Assembly (NCBI RefSeq): GCF_000022025.1
Contig: NC_011886.1
Span: 4,071,209-4,135,208 of the forward strand
From: Pseudarthrobacter chlorophenolicus A6
GTDB taxonomy: Bacteria > Actinomycetota > Actinomycetes > Actinomycetales > Micrococcaceae
DNA length: 64,000 bases
Reading direction: 5' to 3'
How positions within the stretch are numbered: the stretch's first letter is position 1; the number at the start of each line of letters is the position of its first letter. A model generated the notes under the pieces. It made no database searches. It was not told where the DNA came from and was given only the letters and a program-made list of their open reading frames with translations. A program made the position numbers and the translations under genes. This document shows, piece by piece, positions 35,955 to 43,761 of the stretch.

Positions 35955-37357
35955 TTGACGTTGCCCTGACTGAGACGCCAGTCCAGGAACCGCAGCGTAT
36001 CCGCGGCCTTGAAATGCCGTGGAACCGGGTCATGGGCAGCCTCGAAGGACCCGCCAGCGCAGCCAAGGCCCTGGGTCCGTGGCATCCGCAGGAGTTCATG
36101 GCCGAATGCGTCGAGACCGTTCCCGAAGCGGGCGGCATGATGACGTTCGTGTTCCGCCGCTGCGACGGGGCGCCCCTGGCGTTCCGCGCGGGCCAGTACG
36201 TGAACATTGCCTTCCCCGTGAACGGCGAAGACCAGGAACCGGTGGACCGCAGCTACTCGCTGTCCAGTTCACCCACGGAGCCGTGGACCTTCAGCGTCAC
36301 CGTCAAGAAGGACGCCGGCGGACTGGTTTCACCGTGGGTGCATGAGAACGTCAGGCCCGGTACGGTCCTGGACATGCTGGGCCCCGTGGGCGCGTTCCAC
36401 CTGCCTGATGCGGACCGGCGCGCACGGTACCTTTTCCTGGCGGCCGGCGCGGGCATCACGCCGATCATGTCGATGCTGCGGACCATTCACGACCTGCCCG
36501 GGACCGCTGACGTGGTGGTCCTCTACCACGGTGCGGAAGCCGGAGGCTTTGCCTTCCACAAGGAGCTGGCCTACATCGCGTCCGTGGACTCGCGCGTCAA
36601 GGTCTTCTACGCCCTGGGTGACCGCGGCCTGCCCGAGGAGTGGGAAGGGTTCAAGGGCCGGTTGTCCGCGGCGATGATCGACGAGGTGGCTCCCGACGCC
36701 AACGGCCGGCAGGTCTACGCCTGCGGCCCGGAGGGTTACCTGAACACCGCTACCGAGCTGCTCAAGAAGGTAGGCGTCGACGATACCTCCATCTACATGG
36801 AGTTCTTCTCGGGTGACCGGCAGACCCTCCTGGAGTACCAGGCGGAGCTGGCGCTGGCAGCGGACATTGCCGAAGAAATCGCCGAGGAGATCGCCGATTC
36901 CGCCGAGGACTACTACGAAAGCCAGCCTGCGGCGTTCGGCATGTACGAGCCGGGCTACGACGAGGACGGTACGCTGCAGGCCACCGGCATGCCGCTTGAA
37001 GCGGTGGACCCGGACGCTCCGGCCGCAGAGACCACCGGCACCACGCCCGAAACCAGCGCACCCGACGCGTCCAACTTCGACACCGTGGGAACCGGCAGCC
37101 TAACGCTGTCCTTCATGCGCACCGGCATCAATGTGCGGATCGACCCGGAGCTCCCCATCCTCGAGGTGGCACAGCGTGCGGGTGTCCGGATCGGCGCCAA
37201 CTGCAAGGAGGGCATGTGCGGTTCCTGCAAGGTGGTCAAGCTGTCCGGTGAGGTGGACATGAACCACCAGGGCGGCATCCGCAAGCGGGAAATCGACGCC
37301 GGCAAGTTCCTGCCTTGCTGCTCCACCGCGCGCACGGACATGGTCATCGACGCGTAG
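35951..37357 (+). CDS. gbcB: Glycine betaine monooxygenase reductase subunit (FAD, NAD(P)H, 2Fe-2S)
   Basis: 468-aa electron-transfer partner of GbcA. An FAD-binding domain (RSYSLSSSP near 98) and an NAD(P)-binding domain (AAGAGITPIMSMLR near 166, YACGPEGYL near 256) cover residues ~45-295. The C-terminal 2Fe-2S plant-type ferredoxin (~375-468) has Cys418, Cys423, Cys426 and a Cys near 456. Between them lies an unusual, strongly acidic linker of about 75 residues (EEIAEEIADSAEDYYE and on). ATGA overlap with gbcA shows coupling. Confidence 0.9.
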   Translation: MIDVALTETPVQEPQRIRGLEMPWNRVMGSLEGPASAAKALGPWHPQEFMAECVETVPEAGGMMTFVFRRCDGAPLAFRAGQYVNIAFPVNGEDQEPVDRSYSLSSSPTEPWTFSVTVKKDAGGLVSPWVHENVRPGTVLDMLGPVGAFHLPDADRRARYLFLAAGAGITPIMSMLRTIHDLPGTADVVVLYHGAEAGGFAFHKELAYIASVDSRVKVFYALGDRGLPEEWEGFKGRLSAAMIDEVAPDANGRQVYACGPEGYLNTATELLKKVGVDDTSIYMEFFSGDRQTLLEYQAELALAADIAEEIAEEIADSAEDYYESQPAAFGMYEPGYDEDGTLQATGMPLEAVDPDAPAAETTGTTPETSAPDASNFDTVGTGSLTLSFMRTGINVRIDPELPILEVAQRAGVRIGANCKEGMCGSCKVVKLSGEVDMNHQGGIRKREIDAGKFLPCCSTARTDMVIDA

Positions 37358-37419
37358 CCCCCGCTGCGCCCATCCATGACTGAACCCGAACCGCTGCACC
37401 AAAACTGCCAATAGCTGTC

Positions 37420-37461
37420 CCACGGAAGGTCTGATGCAACCAAGCGTCAGGCCTTCCGTGG
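37420..37461 (+). promoter_or_regulatory. Intercistronic stem-loop before fdhA
   Basis: CCACGGAAGG (37420-37429) pairs with CCTTCCGTGG (37452-37461), extended by CTGA/TCAG inside, in the 135-base gap between gbcB and fdhA. It may stabilise or attenuate the transcript. Confidence 0.5.
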
Positions 37462-37492
37462 CAATCGGAACACCAACCAAAGGAGAACGCCC

Positions 37493-38704
37493 ATGTCAGG
37501 TAACAAAGCCGTTGCGTACAAGGAGCCCGGGGTCGTCGAAATCATCGACACCCCCTACCCCACCTTTGAACTGCAGGCCGGCCCCGGCGTCAACCCCATC
37601 AACGTTGGCCGGAAGGTCCCGCACGGGGTCATCCTGCGCACCGTGAGCACCAACATCTGCGGCTCGGACCAGCACATGGTCCGCGGCCGCACCACCGCCC
37701 CGGCCGGCCTCGTGCTGGGGCACGAAATCACCGGTGAAGTCATTGAGGCCGGGCCGGATGTCGAGTTCATCAAGGTGGGGGACATTGTCTCAGTCCCCTT
37801 CAACATCTCCTGCGGCCGCTGCCGGAACTGCAAGGAACGCAAGACCGGAATCTGCCTGAACGTGAACCCGGACCGTCCCGGTTCCGCCTATGGCTACGTG
37901 GACATGGGCGGCTGGGTGGGCGGCCAGGCCGAGTACGTGCTGGTCCCCTACGCCGACTGGAACCTGCTGCGGTTCCCTGACCGGGACCAGGCCCTTGAGA
38001 AGATCATGGACCTGACCATGCTCTCGGACATCCTGCCCACCGGCTTCCACGGCGCCGTCACCGCAGGCGTGGGCGTCGGTTCCACCGTGTACGTTGCCGG
38101 AGCGGGACCTGTGGGCCTCGCCGCCGCCGCCAGCGCCCAGCTGCTGGGTGCCGCGGTGGTCATCGTCGGTGACCTCAACGAGGACCGTCTGGCCCAGGCC
38201 CGGTCCTTCGGCTGCGAAACTGTCAACGTGGCCAACGGCGATCCCGCAGACCAGATCGAACAGATCCTCGGCGTCCGTGAAGTGGACTCCGGAATCGACG
38301 CGGTCGGTTTCGAAGCCCGCGGACACGGACACGGGGCGCAGGAAGCACCGGCCACGGTACTCAATTCGCTGATGGACCTCACCACCGCCGGCGGGTCCGT
38401 GGGCATCCCGGGCCTGTACGTCACCGGGGACCCGGGCGCCACGGACGAGGCCGCCAAGAAGGGCAGCCTGTCCCTCTCGCTGGGCACCGGCTGGGCAAAA
38501 TCCCTCTCCTTCGCCACCGGCCAGTGCCCGGTGATGAAGTACAACCGGCAGCTGATGATGGCCATCCTGCATGACCGGATCCACATCGCCAAGGCCGTCA
38601 ACGCCACGGCCATCCCGCTGGAGGACGCACCCCGGGGTTACGCGGAGTTCGACGCCGGCGCAGCCACGAAGTACGTCCTGAACCCGAACGGCTACCTCAA
38701 CTAA
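37493..38704 (+). CDS. fdhA: Glutathione-independent formaldehyde dehydrogenase
   Basis: Zinc-dependent medium-chain dehydrogenase of 403 aa that converts formaldehyde to formate with tightly bound NAD+. Catalytic zinc ligands Cys56 (NICGSDQH) and His77-Glu78 (GHE), structural zinc cysteines 107, 110, 113 and 121, and the Rossmann VYVAGAGPVGLAAAA near 195. The AAAGGAGAAC ribosome binding site is strong. In the operon with gbcAB it removes formaldehyde released during betaine demethylation. A terminator follows. Confidence 0.95.
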   Translation: MSGNKAVAYKEPGVVEIIDTPYPTFELQAGPGVNPINVGRKVPHGVILRTVSTNICGSDQHMVRGRTTAPAGLVLGHEITGEVIEAGPDVEFIKVGDIVSVPFNISCGRCRNCKERKTGICLNVNPDRPGSAYGYVDMGGWVGGQAEYVLVPYADWNLLRFPDRDQALEKIMDLTMLSDILPTGFHGAVTAGVGVGSTVYVAGAGPVGLAAAASAQLLGAAVVIVGDLNEDRLAQARSFGCETVNVANGDPADQIEQILGVREVDSGIDAVGFEARGHGHGAQEAPATVLNSLMDLTTAGGSVGIPGLYVTGDPGATDEAAKKGSLSLSLGTGWAKSLSFATGQCPVMKYNRQLMMAILHDRIHIAKAVNATAIPLEDAPRGYAEFDAGAATKYVLNPNGYLN

Positions 38705-38732
38705 GCCCACCCGGCTTAGGCCCCACGCAGCA

Positions 38733-38781
38733 AAGGAAGGGCCGACGTCGGCGCATACAGCGCCGTCGTCGGCCCTTCCTT
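38733..38781 (+). terminator. Terminator after fdhA
   Basis: Twenty-two-base arms (38733-38754, 38760-38781) with one mismatch and a 5-base loop, beginning AAGGAAGGGCCGACG; the core matches the terminator at 34217-34257. Confidence 0.85.
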
Positions 38782-38833
38782 GTGGGTTATTCGCGGTGAG
38801 AGCCCTGCTGTGTTCCCTACGCATTAATCAAAC

Positions 38834-38849
38834 CGGGGCTGCGAGCCTC
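38834..38849. repeat. Perfect 16-base palindrome
   Basis: AGCCTCGATCGAGGCT, loopless, between fdhA and the convergent SDR gene. Could be a protein-binding site or the base of a terminator for the minus-strand genes; no gene lies in this 208-base gap. Confidence 0.5.
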
Positions 38850-38912
38850 GATCGAGGCTACCTCCCCGCGGCAGGAATGCTGCCGTTCCGGGGCCTGAGT
38901 GGCATGGGCTTC

Positions 38913-39704
38913 TTAGGGTTTGGAACTGGGCCGGCCGGGAATGTGGCTAAGAATGGATTTGGAGAAACCACCGTCGACGCAGATGTCTTGACCGGTGACG
39001 TAGCCGGACAGCGGCCCAACAAGGAATTCGATCACATTCGCGATGTCCGCGGGGTCCCCGATTCGTGCCAAGGGAATAATACCTTCCCTTGCTTTCTTGA
39101 TCTGCGGATCGGCATACATTTTCTCGGTCATTCGTGTGTGGGTCATGCCCGGGGACACCACGTTGACGCGAATTCCTTCGGGCGCCCATTCCAAGGCAAG
39201 AGTCTGGGCCAGCATGGTAAGTGCAGCCTTGCTGGGGCTGTAGGCCCCGGACCCGGCATGTGGCAGCTGGCCGGACATTGACGAAGTGAAGCAGGCCGAA
39301 CCGCGGCTCTCTTTCAGGTGCGGGTAGCTTGCTTTGGCAAGGAGCCAGGCGCCGCGGAGGTTGACGGAGAACATGCTGTCCCAGTCTTCTATGGATAGAT
39401 CGCATATTTGACCTGGGTTTGCTATTCCGGCGTTTGCGATGAGCGCGTCCAGTCCGCCGAATTCTGCCACGGCAGCTGCTACCAGCCGGCCCGGAACGTC
39501 AGGGTCGCCGAGGTCACCGGACAGTGCGATGGCGGTGCCTCCCATCGACTGAATCGAGCGGACGACCTGCTCTTGGCCGTTGTTAAGCTCGTTTCCGCAT
39601 ACGGCAATCATCGGCTTCTCGCCGCGGGCGAGTGCCGCTTCTGTGATTCGCAGGCAGGTCGCTGCCCCTATGCCGCTGCTTCCACCGCTGACCAAAGCCC
39701 TCAT
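38913..39704 (-). CDS. SDR-family oxidoreductase
   Basis: Classical short-chain dehydrogenase, 263 aa. NAD(P) motif SGGSSGIGAA at 7-16, NAG motif in ALIANAGIANP, catalytic Ser in FTSSMSGQ and Tyr-x3-Lys in YSPSKAA. It ends a minus-strand series (transporter, TIM barrel, SDR) of the LacI-controlled cluster, 85 bases after the TIM-barrel gene. Substrate unknown; a hydroxyl of the cluster's sugar-like substrate is the obvious guess. Base composition is visibly less G+C-rich at third positions than flanking genes. Confidence 0.85.
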   Translation of the reverse strand: MRALVSGGSSGIGAATCLRITEAALARGEKPMIAVCGNELNNGQEQVVRSIQSMGGTAIALSGDLGDPDVPGRLVAAAVAEFGGLDALIANAGIANPGQICDLSIEDWDSMFSVNLRGAWLLAKASYPHLKESRGSACFTSSMSGQLPHAGSGAYSPSKAALTMLAQTLALEWAPEGIRVNVVSPGMTHTRMTEKMYADPQIKKAREGIIPLARIGDPADIANVIEFLVGPLSGYVTGQDICVDGGFSKSILSHIPGRPSSKP

Positions 39705-39789
39705 GGCACCTACTCCTTCTGACAGGGATCCGTTGGGATCACCTGGACTTAGTTTGTTTTTGACAGTTCGCGATGACGCTGGTTTTGCG

Positions 39790-40602
39790 TCACGTTGCCA
39801 GGTCCCAGCCGTGGTTAGCGAGGTCGTTCATCGCCTTCTTGAATTCCTGCACCGGGTTTTCTTCACGGATGATCTCGAGAACAACGTTGCCGATGCCGCA
39901 GGTTTCGCGGACGGCTTTGCCTAGTCCGTTCCAGTCGATGATTCCGGTGCCGATCGGATCGTGGCCCCAGGTTTCCGTTCCCGTGTCGGAGATGTGGATA
40001 AGTCCGATCGATTCGTGGTGGGCGAGTAAACCGTCGACGGGGTCCTCGCCGATGTATGCGGCGTTGGCGACGTCGTAGACGATCTTGACGGCGTCGTCGT
40101 TGATTGTGCTGATTACGCCGGCCAGGTCCTGGATAGTGGGAGTGAAGCAGTATGGGGTGTTCTCGAACAGAAGGCGGGTGCCTGCCTGCTTGGCCATCGG
40201 GATGAGCGTCTCCAGGCTTTCGTACATCCAGGCATAAACGTTGTCGAGTGCGGGGGAGATCATCGGGCGTCTTGTGCCGGGGGAGATCACAACTTCGCGG
40301 ACGTCCCAGGCTTCGGCAAGGTCGATCACCTGCTTTATGTGCTCGACACTCTTGCGGCGCATATTGGCACCAGGGCTCGCGAGGTTGATGTCGTATCCCC
40401 CGGCATTCAGCGACCTGATCTTGGCGCCGTAGTCCTTGAGCCGCGCACGCATAGCTGAGCGCTCCTGGGCTGTGATCTCATCCGGCCAACAATGCGGCGA
40501 ACTGACCGGCACTTCAAAGGCCTGATATCCGTTGGCGGCCAGCTCAGCGATCGCATCAATTGCCGTAGTTGACCAGAGATAGGAAAAAGTATTGATAATC
40601 AT
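39790..40602 (-). CDS. Xylose-isomerase-like TIM-barrel sugar epimerase/isomerase
   Basis: 270-aa protein of the AP-endonuclease-2/xylose isomerase-like family. The metal-binding set Glu-Asp-His-Glu is recognisable in LLFENTPY, IVYDVANA, LIHISDTG and VVLEIIREE, so it should be catalytically competent. Members isomerise or epimerise keto sugars, or eliminate from 3-keto glycosides. It is one of two such proteins in the LacI cluster (the other at 46296). Codon use is more A/T-rich than in neighbouring modules. Confidence 0.85.
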   Translation of the reverse strand: MIINTFSYLWSTTAIDAIAELAANGYQAFEVPVSSPHCWPDEITAQERSAMRARLKDYGAKIRSLNAGGYDINLASPGANMRRKSVEHIKQVIDLAEAWDVREVVISPGTRRPMISPALDNVYAWMYESLETLIPMAKQAGTRLLFENTPYCFTPTIQDLAGVISTINDDAVKIVYDVANAAYIGEDPVDGLLAHHESIGLIHISDTGTETWGHDPIGTGIIDWNGLGKAVRETCGIGNVVLEIIREENPVQEFKKAMNDLANHGWDLAT

Positions 40603-40707
40603 CTGGGGCGTCTCTCAGTTCTGTGCCAATAGAGGTGTTGTGCTGATTTCATAAGGCGAAGTGGATCTCGATCCTCGTGGTGGATCGGGCAGAGATCTGG
40701 CTGGCCC

Positions 40708-40756
40708 GGCGGCTCGAAAGGGCGGGCTGCGTGCAATGTCGCCCGTTCGAGCCGCC
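40708..40756 (-). terminator. Hairpin between the MFS transporter and the TIM-barrel gene
   Basis: Seventeen-base arms beginning GGCGGCTCGAAAGGGCG (40708-40724, 40740-40756), one mismatch, 15-base loop. No T tract, so attenuation or RNA processing between transporter and enzyme genes is as likely as full termination. Confidence 0.5.
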
Positions 40757-40774
40757 AAGCCCTCCTGTGGACCA

Positions 40775-42199
40775 CTATGGCTGCCGCGAGCGATTCGCTT
40801 CGTCAGTCGCTGGCGAAACGCCATGGAGCAGGTGTTCGCCTTCGAGGACTTCAGCGTCGGCAATGCCGACCGTGGCACGGCCGGCCCGGCTGCCGGTCTC
40901 CGGAAGAGTGAAGTAGACGACGAGGCAGACGGCGACGATGGCGATCATGTAGACCGCGACGAGCATGGGCTGTCCAGCGCCGACGAAGGCGGCGGCGATC
41001 AGTGGCGCCGTGCCGCCGAAGACGGCAATCACGATCTGGTGTGCGAAACCGATGCCGGAGACACGAACAGAGGCGGGGAAGAGTTCGGCCTGGATTGTCG
41101 GGTAGACGGCCTGCCAGATTCCGAGGACGACCCAACCGGAGGCTGATACCAGAACGTAGACGCCGAAGCCCGGCTGGTTCAGGAGCAGGAGCAAGGGGTA
41201 GAAGAGAACGATCATGCCGATGGCGCCGATGATGGGGAAGATCTTGCGGCGGCCCAGCCGGTCGGAAAGGTATCCGCAGACAGGCACGATGACGACCAGC
41301 AGGGCCAGTCCGATGACGCTCCCGGCCAGGGTGGAAGAGAGATCGCGGCCCGTGGTCAGCTTGGCATAGGTGGGAAGGAAGGTGGCCCAGGTGTAGTAGG
41401 CCACGGCCGGGGCAGAGAGGGCTGCGGCCTGCAGCAGCGCCTTGGGGTGTTCGCGAAGCAGGTCCAGCAGGCGTGCAGCGGCGGACTTTTGGTCCACGAC
41501 GGCAGTTGCTTCAAACTCCGGCGTCTCTTCAGCCCGGGCCCTCAGAATGAGCCCGACGACGCCGAGGATGCCTCCGGCGACGAACGGGATGCGCCAACCC
41601 CAGGCGGCCAGGTCCTCCGGGGTAAAGGCGGACGTCACCATTGCCGCGGCGCCGGTTGCTGCGAGGGTCGCCAGGCCGCTCGCCATGTTGGAGAACGAAC
41701 CGAACAGGCCCCGGCGGTTTGCGGGGGCGTGCTCAACCATGAAGGCAATGGCGCTCTGCGCCTCACTGCCGGCCGAGATCCCCTGGAGAATGCGCGCCAC
41801 CAGGAACAGGACGGGCGCCGCATAGCCAATGGTGGCAAATGACGGCGTGAGGCCGATGATCAGGGCACCGAGCGCCATCCCGGAGATGGCCAGCGTAAGG
41901 ATGAGCCTTCGGCCGAAACGGTCGGCCAGAGGCGAAACGATGATGCCGCTGAGCGGGCGGACAACAAACCCGACCGCGTAGGTGAGCAGTGCTGCGATGA
42001 GGGAGGCGAACGGTGAATCACTGGGAAATATTTGTGATGAGAACACCGCGGCCAGCAACCCATAGATGTACCAGTCGTACCACTCCACGAAGTGGCCGAT
42101 CGTGCCCGCCACCATATTGAGGTTGCGGCGTGGGCGCTCTGGCACTTCGGTCAGCTCCGAAGAGTCTGGACTGCCAACAGCTTCTTTTGAGGTCTTCAT
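40775..42199 (-). CDS. MFS transporter, metabolite/proton symporter (MHS) family
   Basis: Twelve-segment importer, 474 aa from ATG 42199, chosen because GGAG lies 6 bases upstream; further in-frame ATGs at 42211 and 42280 are possible. Hallmarks: GTIGHFVEWYDWYIYGLLAA in helix 1, PLSGIIVSPLADRFGRR between helices 2 and 3, and ARILQGISAGSEAQSA in helix 4. MHS members import organic acids (alpha-ketoglutarate, shikimate) or betaines, suggesting the cluster's substrate is acidic or zwitterionic. LacI operators and a promoter lie upstream at 42300-42386. Confidence 0.88.
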   Translation of the reverse strand: MKTSKEAVGSPDSSELTEVPERPRRNLNMVAGTIGHFVEWYDWYIYGLLAAVFSSQIFPSDSPFASLIAALLTYAVGFVVRPLSGIIVSPLADRFGRRLILTLAISGMALGALIIGLTPSFATIGYAAPVLFLVARILQGISAGSEAQSAIAFMVEHAPANRRGLFGSFSNMASGLATLAATGAAAMVTSAFTPEDLAAWGWRIPFVAGGILGVVGLILRARAEETPEFEATAVVDQKSAAARLLDLLREHPKALLQAAALSAPAVAYYTWATFLPTYAKLTTGRDLSSTLAGSVIGLALLVVIVPVCGYLSDRLGRRKIFPIIGAIGMIVLFYPLLLLLNQPGFGVYVLVSASGWVVLGIWQAVYPTIQAELFPASVRVSGIGFAHQIVIAVFGGTAPLIAAAFVGAGQPMLVAVYMIAIVAVCLVVYFTLPETGSRAGRATVGIADAEVLEGEHLLHGVSPATDEANRSRQP

Positions 42200-42299
42200 T
42201 GAACTCTCCATATTTTCACGTTTTCTGCGGAGGGTATTGGACTGTTTCCGCACTGCCCCGGCTTTAGTAGGACGAAGCATTCTTCGGTTGTTTCACCGA

Positions 42300-42353
42300 T
42301 GAGATCGGTTGCATTTTACGCGACGCTGAGATCGGTTGCTGAGATCGGTTGCA
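42300..42353 (-). promoter_or_regulatory. Three LacI-type operators upstream of the MFS gene
   Basis: TGAGATCGGTTGCA at 42300-42313, then two copies at 42327-42340 and 42340-42353 sharing one base (13-base period). Each fits the LacI-family pattern TGnnAnCGnTnnCA with central CG. The tandem pair sits 4 bases beyond the -10 of the minus-strand promoter. Confidence 0.8.
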
Positions 42354-42357
42354 AGCA

Positions 42358-42386
42358 AGACTACGTAGGGCTGCCAACCCTGTCAA
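42358..42386 (-). promoter_or_regulatory. Promoter of the MFS transporter series
   Basis: On the minus strand TTGACA (42386-42381), 17-base spacer, TAGTCT (42363-42358), followed directly by the tandem LacI operators. Confidence 0.7.
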
Positions 42387-42405
42387 TGGGCAATTTTCTC
42401 TGGTT

Positions 42406-42966
42406 TCAGCTGCCGCAGATGTCCCGCATACCCAGCGGCTTTTCGTTGTCAACGTCAAGGAAATGGACCCCGGACCAAGTGCAGTCCAGGCTGCCGTATG
42501 AGGCCCAGTACTCGTCCCAGTGTGCAAGCTTCCACCGGTCCCGCTCCAGGCCGCGCTGGCTTATCCGTTCCCGAAGGATCTCCGGCGGGACACGCACTCG
42601 CACCACCACAGTCTCCACGGGGGGCCAGTGAAACTCTTCGGCAGCGCCCGTCAGGTAATCAGGCATGGCGAAGTATGCACCGAAGGGTGCATCGATGACG
42701 ACGGATCGCCCCAGCCGAAGATTCGCTCCCGCGACATCCATAAGCGTCCCGTACTCCAGGGGCAAAACGTTCTCCCGGTAATACGCGTTGGACTCCCGGT
42801 CAGTGGGATCGTGCCCTGCTGCCGTCAAGGCAAACTCGACCAAGCGGCCGCAGAGCCGGTCCTTGTCCAGATAGGCTGCGGCATGCTCCTCTGCCGTCTG
42901 CTGGGCGATGGTGGTCTTTCCGGAGCCGGCGGGACCTATGACAATGAAGACTTTGGGAGTCGTCAT
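42406..42966 (-). CDS. P-loop kinase-like protein (AAA_33/gluconokinase-like)
   Basis: 186 aa with Walker A GPAGSGKTT at 11-19 near the N terminus, DKDRLCG near 34, and a C-terminal RISQRGLERDRWK lid region of small-molecule kinase type. It is not a clear GntK and I cannot name the substrate. Its start overlaps the KDPG-type aldolase stop by four bases, so the two are translationally coupled; phosphorylation of a 2-keto-3-deoxy acid before aldolase cleavage would make sense but is inference. Confidence 0.75.
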   Translation of the reverse strand: MTTPKVFIVIGPAGSGKTTIAQQTAEEHAAAYLDKDRLCGRLVEFALTAAGHDPTDRESNAYYRENVLPLEYGTLMDVAGANLRLGRSVVIDAPFGAYFAMPDYLTGAAEEFHWPPVETVVVRVRVPPEILRERISQRGLERDRWKLAHWDEYWASYGSLDCTWSGVHFLDVDNEKPLGMRDICGS

Positions 42967-43610
42967 TGACGGGCCTTTTCCACTGCCGCGAGGAACTCAC
43001 GGGCAGCCTCGGTAACGCGTGAGAAGTCCCCGTCCGGCTGCCATGCTTTTGTCACAGCACTGCCGACGCCAACGCCCGCCACGCCGGCGGCGAACCATTC
43101 GGCGACATTTTCAGGGGTAACGCCGCCTGCCGGCATGATCGGCAGGTGCGCCAGTGGCGCAAGAACCGACTTCGCGTAGGGGATACCGCCGGCTTCGGTG
43201 GGGAACAGCTTGAGGATGTCAGCGCCGGCCTCTGCAGTCTCAACAAGTTCCGTGGGCGTATACGCGCCACTGATGGTGGGCACCTGGTACCGGTTGGCCA
43301 GCCGGATCATTGATCGGTTCAACTGGGGACTGACCAGGAACTCTGCGCCGGCACGGATGCACTCGTAGGCCGAATGCTCGTCCAGGACCGTTCCAGCCCC
43401 CACCGCGACTCCCTTGGGCCCGTGCTTGGCAGAGAGCCGACGGATCACGTCCACTGCACCGGGGATCGAGAGCGTGATTTCAAGGGCTTTGAATCCGCCG
43501 GCGATGGCTGCCTCTGCCACTCGCTCTGCGAGGTCTTCATTCTCGAGGCGCACGATGAGGACGGCGCCTGAATGGTGAATTGTTTCGAGGGTACGGAGTT
43601 TTTTGTACAT
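42963..43610 (-). CDS. KDPG/KHG-type 2-keto-3-deoxy acid aldolase
   Basis: Class I aldolase of the Eda family, 215 aa from ATG 43610 (AGAAAGG 7 bases upstream; a longer frame to 43730 has no ribosome site). Key residues: Arg21 (LIVRLE), Glu44 (ALEIT), Thr74 in GAGTV, and Schiff-base Lys134 in LKLFPTEAGG. It cleaves 2-keto-3-deoxy-(phospho)aldonates to pyruvate and an aldehyde. The nearby LacI operators at 43713-43739 and the downstream kinase-like gene place it at the core of the cluster's pathway. Confidence 0.88.
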   Translation of the reverse strand: MYKKLRTLETIHHSGAVLIVRLENEDLAERVAEAAIAGGFKALEITLSIPGAVDVIRRLSAKHGPKGVAVGAGTVLDEHSAYECIRAGAEFLVSPQLNRSMIRLANRYQVPTISGAYTPTELVETAEAGADILKLFPTEAGGIPYAKSVLAPLAHLPIMPAGGVTPENVAEWFAAGVAGVGVGSAVTKAWQPDGDFSRVTEAAREFLAAVEKARQ

Positions 43611-43680
43611 TGCTGGCCTTTCTTCTGGCCCGGGCAACTTCCGTGTTCCGGAGGATCCCTGAACCACTGTTGAAGTGTCG

Positions 43681-43709
43681 TTGACAAACTCTCCCACCAT
43701 CCATACTGT
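43681..43709 (+). promoter_or_regulatory. Promoter of the plus-strand LacI-cluster operon
   Basis: TTGACA (43681-43686), 17-base spacer, TACTGT (43704-43709), 53 bases before the first gene of the operon; operators begin 3 bases past the -10. Confidence 0.75.
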
Positions 43710-43712
43710 TAT

Positions 43713-43739
43713 TGCAACCGATCTCAGCAATCGATCTCA
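43713..43739. promoter_or_regulatory. Tandem LacI-type operators between divergent operons
   Basis: TGCAACCGATCTCA (43713-43726) and AGCAATCGATCTCA (43726-43739) share one base, the same 13-base tandem arrangement as at 42327-42353 in opposite orientation. They could repress both the plus-strand operon and the aldolase gene. Confidence 0.8.
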
Positions 43740-43761
43740 TACTTAGCAAAGGGGCTGGCAG

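Noticed and set aside
42300..42353. Short tandem repeats considered as a CRISPR or microsatellite
   Set aside because: Units are 14 bases with LacI symmetry, there are no spacers, and a second set occurs at the partner promoter.
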